Positions 13,019 through 24,157 of a stretch of DNA of 64,000 nt are shown here, piece by piece. The DNA lies in contig NC_023759.2 in NCBI RefSeq assembly GCF_000499845.2, forward strand, positions 44,734,672-44,798,671. The letters are read 5' to 3'. Made by a program: the position numbers and the translations under genes. The number at the start of each line of letters is the position of its first letter. Positions within the stretch are counted from its first letter, which is position 1. This stretch comes from Phaseolus vulgaris (lineage: Eukaryota; Streptophyta; Magnoliopsida; Fabales; Fabaceae). The notes under the pieces were generated by a model, which was not told where the DNA came from, did no database searches, and was given only the letters and a program-made list of their open reading frames with translations.

Positions 13019-15469
13019 TGTATCCCCTGACTACTTTTAAAGCATAACAAAGCATCTACTGTATCAGTTACAGATTCCATAACTAAGAAAAGAAGTAAAC
13101 CCAACTGATATATGAAAATTGAAATTTCCAAAAGCATCAGGAGAACATGCATAAATATGTGAACTAGGGGAGCTGAAAAGTTTGTATTCGTAGTCTTGTA
13201 TTTAAGTATTTTTTAGACAGGCTCGCCAAAGCCAATATTGGAGACGCTCATCCAGATTCTAGGTAGAAAGTCTTTAATTCTTCACTGTTTATCCAAGCAG
13301 AATTAATATCAATAAAATAATTTCTTGCTTCCTTATTTTAATTTTCCTTTTCTCTCCTTAACTAGCAAGGATAGAGGATCCATACAAACATCCTTTTTTA
13401 TATCACTGTATGTACCTACACAATAATATAAAATTCATAGTTATAAACCATGAATAGTGGCCCAGAGCAACCAACCACAGAAATGCTACAACACGATAGC
13501 AGATAGCAGGGCGGTCACAACACCAAAGATTATTAATATAAACTAAATAATTTAGGCAAATGCTTTTAGGGCACTAGTTAAGAAATTAAGAAGGAAAGTA
13601 TTTTTATTAAGATGAAGAGAAATGTGCTCCTATATGACTTTTTAATGCGCTCTCAGGTGATTTTTAATTCCTCGACTAGTGCCCCTAGGTTAGGAGACTG
13701 GTTAGCAAGACCCAATAATTTATACTACACACAAATAAACACCTAAAAGTAAAGAGTAACCCAAATTAAAGATAATAAATAACGATGAGGATGCAAATTA
13801 ACTACCGACTACATGAACTTCAAATTGTATCTACCCAACAAACTAGCAAAAGAAACCAGCTCACTTGAAATATACAGAGGTAAGTGGGTTATTGCCTTTC
13901 GTATCCCCTTTTATCTTTTATCCTAATGAAAATAGTATCAATTATCAGAACTTTAGCAATCGAAGTTCACTTTTAATAACCTCACACAAATACAAGATAT
14001 TGCTCTCAAGTCTGAACAGTGCAATATAAACAAATGAAACTTGATGACACCATATCATGAGGACACAAAGTAAATAACACACACAAGACAAAACACAAAG
14101 CATTATATAAAGGGTATAGATGTCACTTCAATTCTCAGTGATATCTTGCTTTTGGAATCCACATACCCTGGAAAATCAACTCTAACGAAATTGTCACCAA
14201 AGGATACAAATGTAAAAATGTATGAAGACTTGGACATGCATTTCAGCATTATCAAGAGTCCAATCAAAATCAATAGATATGTAAATGCACCTCACAAGAT
14301 TTATTTTATGGGCAGGCAAAGACACAACAATGCATTATTAACAATTCAACAACCATTTCAAAGCTTGAGATAGCTGTTTATTGCACACACAAGCTCTAGC
14401 GAAAGAGTTGAGTACATACAAAATTTCTTGCTAGGTAGCCCATACATAAGTGCAGGACATAGTCGCTTGCTGCAAAAGCAAATCCGTAAAAAAAAGAAAA
14501 AAACTGTGAGAACGAACCATGTGATGATATAGCAGAAGTGAAAGAGAGAAAAAAAATCAGACGAGCAAGTTAATCATTGCCAGCAAAAAAAATAACATTT
14601 TACCGCGATCTGAACCAAATTTCCAAATTTGGATCAAGTCCTCCATTTTTATTTGAGTAGATTGAAATCCTTCGGGTGAGAGCACCTCAGAAAGCCACAC
14701 CTCACACTTCAAGAGAAGTGACTCCACTCCAAAATAAAGCGCACCCTAAGACATACAACAAAAACACAAACTGCATCAGCCAACAGACTGTCAAATGGTA
14801 AATACATTAGTTACAAAACGCAAAGTTCTCAAATAAAATAAGGAGTCCGCACTGCCTGACCAACAGCTCCATTCCTACCAACAGCATACCTCATAAAGAG
14901 GGAAGAAATTATCCAACGTAATATCCAAAACGCAGTCACACATATGCTTAAGAATTTGCAAAAATTCGCTCACATTCCAATTGATAGAGATAGAGCCCAA
15001 GCATGATTCACTGCAGGAGTAACAATAAGCACGGTGTATGCATGCAGATTCCCGAGATCAATTTAAAGTAAAAACAACGAAGAGGAAGATAGAAAAACAA
15101 AGTGTAAGGTTAACATATTTTGTACCTGAAGTTCCCGCTGAGGAGGCCGCGGAAATACAAAGATTGTTCAATGAGCCTGTTAATCCGCACGCAGAATGAA
15201 AACAATTGGAAACTAATCGACACTGGAGGGATAAGCTAAGTGAAATTCAGTTCAATGAGAAAAAGTGTAGGGAGGAAAGTAACGAACCTATTGGGATGTG
15301 CCTGAACTTTAATCGTCGGAAAAGTGAGAATCGTTGGGAGATCCCAAGCGAGGATATCGGTTGTGGACACGAGAATCTCATTGTTTAGGGTTTCGGCTGC
15401 TTGGATTGAATCGGTGTTAGTACAAACAAGGAAAACGTGGCCACCGTCGTCGTCGTCTGAGACCTCCAT
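3571..15469 (-). CDS. FBL11: BTB/POZ domain and leucine-rich-repeat protein FBL11 (17 exons, 923 aa)
   Basis: This is a likely substrate-recruiting subunit of a CUL3-type ubiquitin ligase, inferred from the BTB plus LRR layout of the plant FBL11 family. Exons on the minus strand, 5' to 3': 15288-15469, 15126-15176, 14890-15010, 14604-14745, 14420-14469, 12797-12885, 10508-10634, 8496-9057, 8120-8398, 7393-7538, 6454-6801, 5807-6050, 5380-5435, 4695-4775, 4188-4232, 4023-4091, 3571-3750. Every junction is GT-AG, all phases agree, and the sum is 2,772 bp with no internal stop. Exons 1-4 encode the BTB-like region (about residues 60-165, including LIEQSLYFRGLLSG). Exons 8-16 carry degenerate LRRs of the Cys-containing type, such as LCHLNIKGCISVTDIGISDL and LAELSLLGCSLLD. 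Despite the name I see no clear F-box. The start at MEVSDDDDGG is the first ATG giving a family-like N-terminus. The length is close to the roughly 940 aa I recall for Arabidopsis FBL11. Introns 5, 6 and 7 are long and hold repeats. Confidence 0.92.
6817..6888. repeat. 24-bp tandem repeat, three copies, in FBL11 intron 10
   Basis: Three head-to-tail copies of a 24-bp unit lie at 6817-6840, 6841-6864 and 6865-6888, differing at one position (CTG versus CAG in the first copy). The array sits 16 bp from the acceptor of FBL11 exon 11 (6801/6802), where the branch point and pyrimidine tract of that intron should be. Confidence 0.9.
9162..9425. mobile_element. Tourist-like (PIF/Harbinger) MITE in FBL11 intron 7
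   Basis: This 264-bp AT-rich element begins GGGCCTGTTTGGACAAG and ends with the inverted form (TCATCCAAACGGGCC). It is flanked by TAA on both sides (9159-9161, 9426-9428). A G-rich GGGCCNGTTTGG terminus and a 3-bp TAA/TTA duplication are typical of Tourist elements. It has no coding capacity and lies in the intron between FBL11 exons 7 and 8. Confidence 0.75.
11071..11091. repeat. (TA)n microsatellite in FBL11 intron 6
   Basis: A short run of alternating TA/AT lies inside FBL11 intron 6, at the edge of the non-conserved 11.1-12.3 kb intronic segment. Confidence 0.85.
11095..12290. other. Probable repeat-derived insert in FBL11 intron 6
   Basis: Intron 6 (10635-12796) is long. Its middle has patches richer in GC than the surrounding intron, including 11700-11830 and 12020-12080, with palindromic words such as CCACGTGA and CGACACGTGACATC. 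No open frame longer than about 80 codons has a recognisable domain. No terminal repeats were resolved, so the element type is unknown. Confidence 0.3.
12977..13014. repeat. (TA)n microsatellite in FBL11 intron 5
   Basis: A run of about 19 TA units lies inside FBL11 intron 5 (12886-14419). It is likely polymorphic. Nothing else was recognised in this intron. Confidence 0.95.
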
Positions 15470-15639
15470 TGTAAGAAGAAAGAGACGGCAAGTGAAGTGA
15501 AGCGAAGAAAATAAAATGGTAACGTTTTTAGACAATTCGAAGGAGAACTCAAATAATAATAAAAATGCTTTAATGAATAGACATAAAAAAATATCTCTTT
15601 ATTTTTCTATAACTGATTTGTATGATTTGTTTTTTCATA

Positions 15640-16210
15640 TAGACACTACTTAATTCATATTACTAATGGATATAACTATCACATCACATTGAAAATTATA
15701 CATTTTGAGCATGAAATATGTCCTTGTATACGCTGACGTGGCTTGGTCTCCCTGATCGAGTTGACCGAGACATACAGGCGTGGTTCGATCTGAGCTGACC
15801 GACACACCATGCACGGCCAGGTCGACAAACATATATAACCATTAACGCTCAAACCAAGGTCAGTGAAGCTAAATTACCATTAAGAATTAGGTAATGTAAC
15901 CATAAGTGTGATCCACTCAATGAGGTAAGCCTATTAAAATAATATAAATAGCACACATTCCAAGGAATTTACGTTATTATTACTGTACACCCACCCGGGT
16001 ACCGAAGACTCTTTACTGACTTGAGCGTCGGAGCGCTTTATGCAGGTACCTCCCCATTTGACATTCACCTGAGACTGAGAGACGAAGGAGTAGCACAAAG
16101 GTGCGGGAAGGATCCCAGTGAAACCCTAACAATCTGTCCAACCGAAGGAGGAAGACGAAGACTTCAATAGATCTCTAGATCTCATCTCCCTAACAAGAAC
16201 AAAATCTACC
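15640..16210 (+). mobile_element. Probable solo LTR or LTR fragment between FBL11 and KIPK
   Basis: This GC-richer island has features of a retrotransposon LTR read on the plus strand. There is a TATA-like TATAAATAG (about 15942-15950) and then a stretch containing GACTTGAGCGTCGGAGCG and TGCAGGTACC (16018-16050), words I associate with legume LTR-retrotransposon R/U5 regions. I find no primer-binding site, polypurine tract, gag or pol next to it. The exact ends and target duplication were not resolved. Confidence 0.45.
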
Positions 16211-17168
16211 AGACTAGAGAATAAATTTTGTTAGTTTTTTCCGTAAGTATAAGATTAATAAAATGAATCAGAGAAAAGCACGTATGAATATGCGTAGTGA
16301 AAATTTCAAATCTCGTTCATTGAGTGACCATTTACATGTAAATTAGTTTTTATATCAGAGAAAGCGAAGCTAAAGAGCAGAATTTTTAATCTGCATAATG
16401 CCTAACTAACTGTAACAGATTGATTATTGTTAACGAATACTGCTGATTTTTATGTTTTCCTTCGAGAAGTAATAAAAGTTTATGTTTCTGTGACCCAATA
16501 TAAAATTAAGTTTAAAGGCTGTGGAATTAGTACTAAACTATTTATTATTGTTCATTGTTAAAGGCTAAAATGCTGTTATGCGATGAACTTGTGGAAAGGA
16601 GCCTCCTTCTTAGATTTCTTGGTGTTTTCTGCGGAGAGCACAACGATCCTTATCCTACAGTGGCAAAATCAAAGATTACTTGGCTTATTTTTCATAACCA
16701 TTCACCGCTAAATTGATACACGCATCTTGAAATGGAGATTTGAAGCTCTACCGCTTATCATTCTTGTAGTAGCTATGATTTGCCTTTTTCAAACCCTGAA
16801 GAAAAAACAAAAGTGGTGACTACAAATGTGGCTACGTGCTCTATTCAACGAACTTATATTTTGCTATGCAATTGCATCTCATGACTCATGTTAAAGTGGA
16901 AGTGATCCACAACATGGGAATGGGACTATTTATTTTTTGGAATATTTATTCTTCGAGAATGTGATTATTAAACGTCGAGTTGCCATATGACATGAGGCTC
17001 CTTCTAGTTCCTAATTCCTAACTTCCTAATGCAAGAAATCATGTTACAAAACATATTCGCAAAAATGCTATTTTAAGGGCTTACAAATAAATTGCATATC
17101 GACACCGACAGGGAGCCATAAATGAGAATCCATAACATGAATGCCATTCTTGATAGAAAGCAATGTCT
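16211..17168. other. Spacer 3' of KIPK, no gene seen
   Basis: This AT-rich spacer separates the LTR-like fragment from the stop codon of the kinase gene. It probably includes the kinase 3' untranslated region. No other feature was recognised. Confidence 0.5.
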
Positions 17169-20100
17169 TTAGAACAACTCGAATTCTACACGCTCTCCTA
17201 CTTTACACTCTAAGTACTTAGCACCCTTAACCTGCGAGTTAATCATGTCTGAAACTCCAAAATCATAATAGTCTGGAAGTTCTGGAGGGACAGTGCAACG
17301 AATTAAGGCCCAGTTAAGGCCTTCAAAGAAGGGATGCTGTTTAATCTCAGCAGCCCCTTTCTCTGAACCCAAACGGTTTTCAGGCTCCTTAACCAACAAC
17401 CCTCTAATCAGATCCTTTGCTTGGAAACTAACAAATGGGTGGTCAGGGAATCTGAGACTCTGCATCACTACGTTGGCCAATGTTTCTTCATTGTTAGAAC
17501 CTTTAAAGGGTGTTCTACCATACAAAAGTTCATAGAGAAAAACACCAAATGTCCACCAGTCAACTGCAGCTCCATGTCCCTCTTCTTTGATGATCTCAGG
17601 AGCCAAGTATTCGTGTGTACCAACAAAGGAGTTTGATCTTGCATCAGTGGGCTCGGCCACCAGCTGTGGCAATGATCTAACCTGGGCAGAAGGATCAGCT
17701 TTTAATTTCCTTGTTTTTGCAGCCGCAGGTAGGAATCTTGGGCTGAAGCATGGAACTTGACAAGATGGTTCGATGCAGAATGGTTCGATGCAACTTGATT
17801 GCACACTTAGACCAGAAATTTTTGCAGGGTCAACATCAGAAGACGATTTCAGAAGTGTTGGGTTAACAGCACACCTCAGGGACAGATCAAAGTCTGTGAG
17901 CATAATGTGGCCATCTTCCCGAACAAGAATGTTTTCCGGTTTCAAATCACGGTAAACAACTCCAAGCATGTGCAAGTACTCCAACGCAAGAAGGACTTCA
18001 GCAACATAGAACCTGCACGAGACATGTACGCAAGTTTCAGAAACATTCAATTGATGTTACCACTTCATGCTATGGAAAGAAACTATTATCATAATGATCA
18101 GTAATTCAAACAATATCGCCTTTGTCAACGCTAAAGAAAGAGCAATCAAGAATCGAGGTCCGACTATTGGAATACTACCAGGTTTTAGAAACATGGCATT
18201 GAGAAGATGGATATTCAGTAGGTGGATACAAGAGGAAGATCACACTGCTGACTGAAGCATGGGCAAAGGAAATATGTGACACATTGCACAACCAATAGCA
18301 AATAGAGAAGATAACAATAAAAGCCTAGCTGGTCAGTAAACCCCAACTCATGGATACGATTTTATTAGTGGGACAATGGGTTGGTTGGTTTTTATTTTAA
18401 CCATTCAAGTTAAATAAAAAACACAATAAATTATTAAAATCTATTTAACAGAACTTATCCTATTTCTTGTGAACAGGTAAGGATCCAAATCCTTTTATGA
18501 TCTAACAGTTCCAAACAAAGAATGGATAATTCCCAAGTAATCATCAAGCACAATCAAAGTGAAACAAACTACTGAGTTTATTTCATAACTGTTATGATTT
18601 ACGAGGGAAATAGATTATACTACTTAAACAGGCTGCAACAGTGCAGAAGCATTGTTAATTAAAGCAGCAACATAAAACGCACAGAATCATATTCAGTATA
18701 GTGCCGCAGTAAAGTATATACCATACAGAAGAAACATGTCTAAAACATATTAATACACCAGATAAGGACATATATGCATTACGTAACACGAGAATAATCA
18801 CAAGAATAATTGAGAAAATTAATTATATTCGTTTATACTAGGAAATACTTGAGCAGTGAGACATCATATCATTTATTGAATGCCTAAGCTTTAGTGGGTG
18901 GGTCGTTGCATATAACATCTGACCAAATAGAAAATAAAATCCTAACATATTACTGGACACTTGCTCTTAGTATCTTACCTTGCTGCTGGCTCTGAGAAAC
19001 ATCTACCAAGCTGCTTCTGCCGTAGAACATGAAGATCTCCTCCTGGACAATACTCCATGACGAGACACGATAGATTATCTGATGTAAATTGTGCATACAT
19101 TGTTGGAAGAAAAGGATGATCCAGGATCCTTAGAATTTCTCTTTCAGTTTGAGCCCTAGGCATTTTCTTTCTCCTTTCCAAAAATTCATTGTCCATGACC
19201 TTAATAGCAAACAAGCAGCTTGTGCCAATTAGTTCCGCAAGATATACAGTCCCAATGTCTCCACAACCAAGTTTCTTTAAGAGATTGAAGTGTGTTAAGC
19301 TCAAGACTCCATGCTGCATTTGAGCATGTCGTATGGCTTCCCATCTGACATCTTTTGACATGTGAGGCCTAGTGCTACGACTTGAGCCACTTACATTGCT
19401 CTCATCACTGGTACTTGTACTACTACTGTACTCACCTTGACTACTTTTAGAACTTTGTGAAAATTCAAGTTGCTCTTTCAACTTGGAGTTCTTGACTTTT
19501 GCAACTGTTTTGCTTTTATTACTGCCAGTAGACACCAAACCAAGTTTATTTGAACCAGAGTGCACATTATTCAAGCTTACTCCATTTCCAGGACTGGTAG
19601 AGTCCAATGCCACAGCATCTTGGTTTTTTTCTTCACTTGTATTTTCTAAAGCACATCTACATCTCTCACAAATTAGCCTAGGCGTACCAGGAACTAGCTT
19701 CTTAACTTCATTGGGCATAGGACCACATAAAGCAGAACCCGAATCCTCCTTTAGTTTCTTCTTAGTCAGAGTTTTGTTCTTGATGACCGATTTAACAGTG
19801 CGGGGGGCATGGCGTGGCAGTTTGTTAACTCTGTTGCCATTTACAGAAGTAGATGAAGATTCTATTTGCAACCTACCTTTCTTCCCGTTATTTGACACAA
19901 ATGCTTTAGTGCCCAACTTTTTAGGGGAAGAAGCATTTTTGGGCACCTCTTCTAGTTTGCTTCCAATTGTATTACGAAGAGAAGATGAAGAGGCAGATGC
20001 TTGTTCTTCTGTTTCAACAGGTACCACTCGTTGTGATTGAATTCCAACTTTACTTGATGGGCATGCCAAATCACTTTGTATCAATGAAATCCCAGAATCA

Positions 20101-20753
20101 TACTGAGTAGTAGCAACAGCAATTTCCCGAGACGAATGAATGTTTCGGCTCGACGACGATGCGATTTGGGCAGTTTGATAGGATTGAGAGGTTTTCACCA
20201 GTGGAAGGGACTTACTTTTTCCTGGCTCAAGAGCTACTTCAATTGGACGCTCTTTGCTTTCAACAGAGGAAGGCCCAGATAGACTAGTTTCAGCTACAAC
20301 TGAATTGTACAATGTATGTATCTTCCCAACTTCAGATATTCTTGGAGAAGCTGATGACTTTGATAATCGCTTCATAGCGGCCATTTCCGATGCCTTAGAT
20401 ATGCAAAGGTCTCTCAATGCTTGCTTCAAATTGACAGGCCCAGAAGCCCCAACTCTTGGGGACCGAGGAACACCCATTGTAATTGGCTTTTTTAACGCAC
20501 TTTTCAGTCTAGGACTTGTACCGTCTTGCAGAAGACCCAAATCCCTTGATGAAGACTTAACAGCAATTGATTCAAATAGCTTATTAATATCATCGTCTAG
20601 ATTATCCTTGTAGCCCAGTTTCAGCGCCGAAAGTTTGTGACTTTTCTCAGACGTGCTACACTCAGAATTGTACTGATAAATCCCAGGAGCCTTCCTTGTA
20701 TTTAGCTCCTCCCCTGCTTCAACTATTTCACAAGTGCCAGAGAATGAACCCAT
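17169..20753 (-). CDS. KIPK: AGC group VIII serine/threonine protein kinase, KIPK type (2 exons, 872 aa)
   Basis: This is a plant-specific AGC-VIII kinase of the KCBP-interacting protein kinase subgroup, whose Arabidopsis members associate with a kinesin-like calmodulin-binding protein and PERK receptors. Exons: 18979-20753 and 18012 down to 17169. The intron (18013-18978) falls after SEPAAR, and the joined frame is 2,619 bp. Residues 1-480 are a Ser-rich, low-complexity extension with several Ser-Pro sites (PRSPR, ASPR). The kinase domain starts near 490, with glycine loop [13 protein letters not shown]-binding Lys518 (FAIKV), catalytic YRDLKPEN (Asp614) and DFD at 632-634. DFD in place of DFG defines AGC-VIII. 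About 75 residues, including a Cys-rich stretch, separate DFD from the activation loop ([12 protein letters not shown]), also typical of the group. The protein ends in FELF, an FxxF docking motif for PDK1. Two rounds of Ser/Thr phosphorylation control are therefore expected by analogy. Confidence 0.93.
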
Positions 20754-22190
20754 TACTAGACTAATTATTCAGCTAACGTTACTTTTCCATAATAGAGGTA
20801 GCACGTGAACGTTGATTCGCAATGCTCAAATCTCACTACTAACTAGTTCACTTCACATATATCAGACACCATAAGATCACAATTCAAGGAAAGAGAACCC
20901 GGCATCCAAACCATTCTTTAGTCAGATCAAAATTGAAGTCTGAATGGTACATCTACTCTGTTTACCAGCTACTTGACATTTGAAACCCTGCTATAAGGGC
21001 CGACATTTGGAGGCATCAGCAAACAAAAAACATAAAATGAAAAAAAATGTAATAATAAGTAAGAAAAAGGGAAGAAAACGGAATTGAAAGACAATGCAAT
21101 ATCACACAATGCAACATCTCAATGAGTGTAAGGAAAAATATTACTTAACTTTCCATAATCCCATTATTTTCCCTTCCCCTTCCTCCAACTCCCACAATCC
21201 TCCCACCCCACACACACCAAACAAACCCTAAGAAGCAAAAAATCAGAACCAAATAAATATACACTCAAGTAAAGATAAACATAACACTTCTAGTTGCTAT
21301 TCATAATATGCCCAGGCTGCTACTCCTAACAACAGCCCTTAATGTTTCTTATTGGACCCCAGACTCGAGTAAAAACACTCAAATCGAAGCCCTATGTTGT
21401 TATTTAAACCATTAAGAAAGACAACCCCCCTCCAAAAAGAATCGCAACAGAGAAGCATGGTCTTGTTCTCTTATCTTTCTAAAAGTGTTCATGAAACTAA
21501 TCAATCAACAGATCAGGAGAAATGCAGAGGCAGGCGAGGCCGTGAGGCAGTTTTTTGTTGCTTTTCACAAACACATTACCCTATTACTAAAGAAAGGGGT
21601 GGTCCTGTTAACTTAGGATCTATCTCCATCCCCAAAAAATGGTCCCAATACCAAAACTCACCAAAAGAATTAAAAACAAAAAACCAAAACCAACACACAC
21701 ACGCACACGCACACACACAAGTACACGAACTAGAACTAGAAATCCAGTTTTCACAGATTAAAATCCAAAGCAGCTGAAAAGTAAAACAACTCAAACAGCA
21801 AAAGAAAAAGGCCGAAATCTGTATAGATGTACGGTATATGAAGACAGTGTTCATCATAGAGGGAGGGAGAGAGAGAGTCGTACATATGCATCCATATTGG
21901 TTGGACAAGTGAGAATTCAAAAAGAAACAAATGCGATCGAAAAGAAGCAGTAGCAGCAGCAAGAAGAAGCAAAGGCGAAGATGGAATGGCACATTGACGC
22001 AGCAGCTTGAAGCAGTAGAAAGAAAGTGAGAAGCAGAAGAAAAGGAAAAACAAAAACCCTAAGCGGGGATGAAATGGTTGGGGTGGAAAGGTTATAGAGA
22101 GAGATGCAGAACAGAACAGAACAGGACGTAGTAATATGCTCTGTTCCGTTTTCAGCAATGGCACTGATTGCTTTGTGCGGACAGGACCCA
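20754..22190 (-). promoter_or_regulatory. Probable 5' leader and proximal promoter of the KIPK gene
   Basis: Upstream of the kinase ATG, the transcript-sense strand is strongly pyrimidine-rich (CT-type runs at about 21900-22110, a CA/TG run near 21690-21720, CTCTC at about 21860-21880). This is typical of long plant 5' untranslated leaders. Several open frames here are only by-products of this composition. A leader intron is plausible but the junctions were not fixed. Confidence 0.4.
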
Positions 22191-24157
22191 CCCATACATA
22201 CTACAATAAAATCAAAATTCGAAAGTGTAAATAAATACTGCTACATAAATTCTTCAATTATGAAACCGAAATTGTTGAAAAGACACATGGAAGAATGTAC
22301 TGTGCAATGCATGAAGGGTATGGTGGGAATTAAATAAAGGATCAAACTTTCCCATCACTCTTTATTTAAATAATATCTCAGTTCTCAGATTTGTCTTTTC
22401 CTGCATTTTTATTTCCATCTCAGACACAATAATTCTATTGCTTCAAAATTAAAACAAAACAAAATTCATAGTATCCGATGTTTAGCCCATAATAACTTTA
22501 TAAAAAAAAACCTATGACTTGTAATTTAGATGTTAATTATTGATGTCGTGAAAACATTGAATACCCCATTGGAGATTGTTTAGTTGAGTTTAAAGAGGTC
22601 AACTTTTTATTATGGTCTTCTGGGGTTGAGGTTGTTTAATTCTAACTTTATAATTGTTAATTAATATGAAGTGGCTCCTGATTTGATTTCACACTGATGG
22701 AAAGCCGTAATTTGAAAGAAATGAAATTGCAGTGAAATGAAAAGCTGTAAAGAAGCAGATTTTTCCTTTTCCCAAGGAAAAACTGAATCATAGTGTTAAT
22801 CATGCTGCTCCCCATCCTATTTTGAATTACTGGTGTTATTGATTACTTTTCACTCCAGATTCCAGAATCTTGAAATTACAAATCACTACTATCATAAATT
22901 CTTGAAAACTAAATCAAGTATTTAATATCACAAATACTTGTGAATTTCACTATCAATAGGACTTTCATTTGAGAGAGTTAAAAATAAAATAAAAATTTAA
23001 TAATAGATATGTAAATCATATTTTTAGGGCTAAAAATACATATTAAGAAATTGAATTCAAAAACTAATATATAAAAATACAATTGAATGAATCTTTTTTT
23101 AATTTAGAAGCATAGAATTGTTTTAAAAATAATTTGAATAATAAAGTCAGGGTGACGATAACTATACTAGCTAGGTTACTCTTCGTTTTTTAAGGTTGTA
23201 TTTAGATTAGTGAGGAGATTTGAGAGTTGATTCGGAGTGATTTAAAGAAAAAATGAAATTGTTTGGATTGATGTAGGTTATAGTAGATTGATGTTTATGA
23301 GTGATGTATAATTGTGTGAAAATTTGTGAGTGGTTTGATAGATATAATAAATTTAAAGTAATTATAAGTAATTTAATCTAAAAACTTTAAAAATAAAAAT
23401 TAATAAATGATAATAAAAATACATATTAATAATTAAATTTTAAATTACTTTTTACTTATTATTTTAATTATTCATTTTATTATAATATAAAAATATATAT
23501 TAAACATTATACTTATATTTATATTAAAATATAATTTTTATATATAATTAATTTTTAAAAATACCTACTTTCTTCACAAATTTCTTCAAATCATCAAAGA
23601 AAATTTGAAAGAACAAAAGGCATTGTTTTTTTTTTTTTTTTTTTTTTTCTTGTTTTTCCAACTTTCCTTTAATTAGCGTATTTCTTTTCTTTTCTCCTGT
23701 ATACAAACGGCCCCTAAATATAAAGATAGATTTGTAACATAAAAATTAAAAACTAATTAAAAGCAGAAAATGAGATAATAAAAATTTCACGTCCTTTCTT
23801 TACAATTATGCAAAAATTTAAAGTTACTATTAAAAACATATATATAATAAAATAAATAATAATAAAGTATGTACAATCGATTATTATTACCTATTTTATT
23901 ATATATATATATATGTGTTTATAATTATTATATTTTTATATTATTAATTCATTAATATTTTATATTATAATAATATAAATATAATTAATTATACAATATA
24001 ATATACTAAAAATAATTATTATTATTAAAAATATTAATAAAAAAATATGTATTAATAATAAATATATAAAATAATAATAAATTAAAAAATATAAAAAAAT
24101 ACAATTTCAACAATTAATTCACTTTTTATCTTCTCTGTCATTATTAATTAATCAATA
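22191..24157. other. AT-rich intergenic region upstream of KIPK
   Basis: No gene is supportable. Segments at about 23340-23560 and 23870-24110 are almost pure A/T, and there is a T-run of about 23 bases at 23627-23649. A weak inverted pair (about 23189 and 23715) resembles a decayed MITE. Confidence 0.5.

Noticed and set aside
19483..20613. Long open frames antisense to KIPK exon 1
   Set aside because: They are shadows of the Ser-rich coding strand; the minus frame has the conserved kinase and intact junction.
21394..22195. Overlapping frames on both strands rich in Leu, Phe and Ser or His and Gln
   Set aside because: They arise from CT/CA-rich leader sequence upstream of KIPK and have no protein-like domain.
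23189..23715. Weak inverted pair (TTAAGGTTGTATTTAGATT and inverted GGCCGTTTGTAT) suggesting another Tourist-like MITE
   Set aside because: The termini match too poorly and no target duplication could be confirmed.
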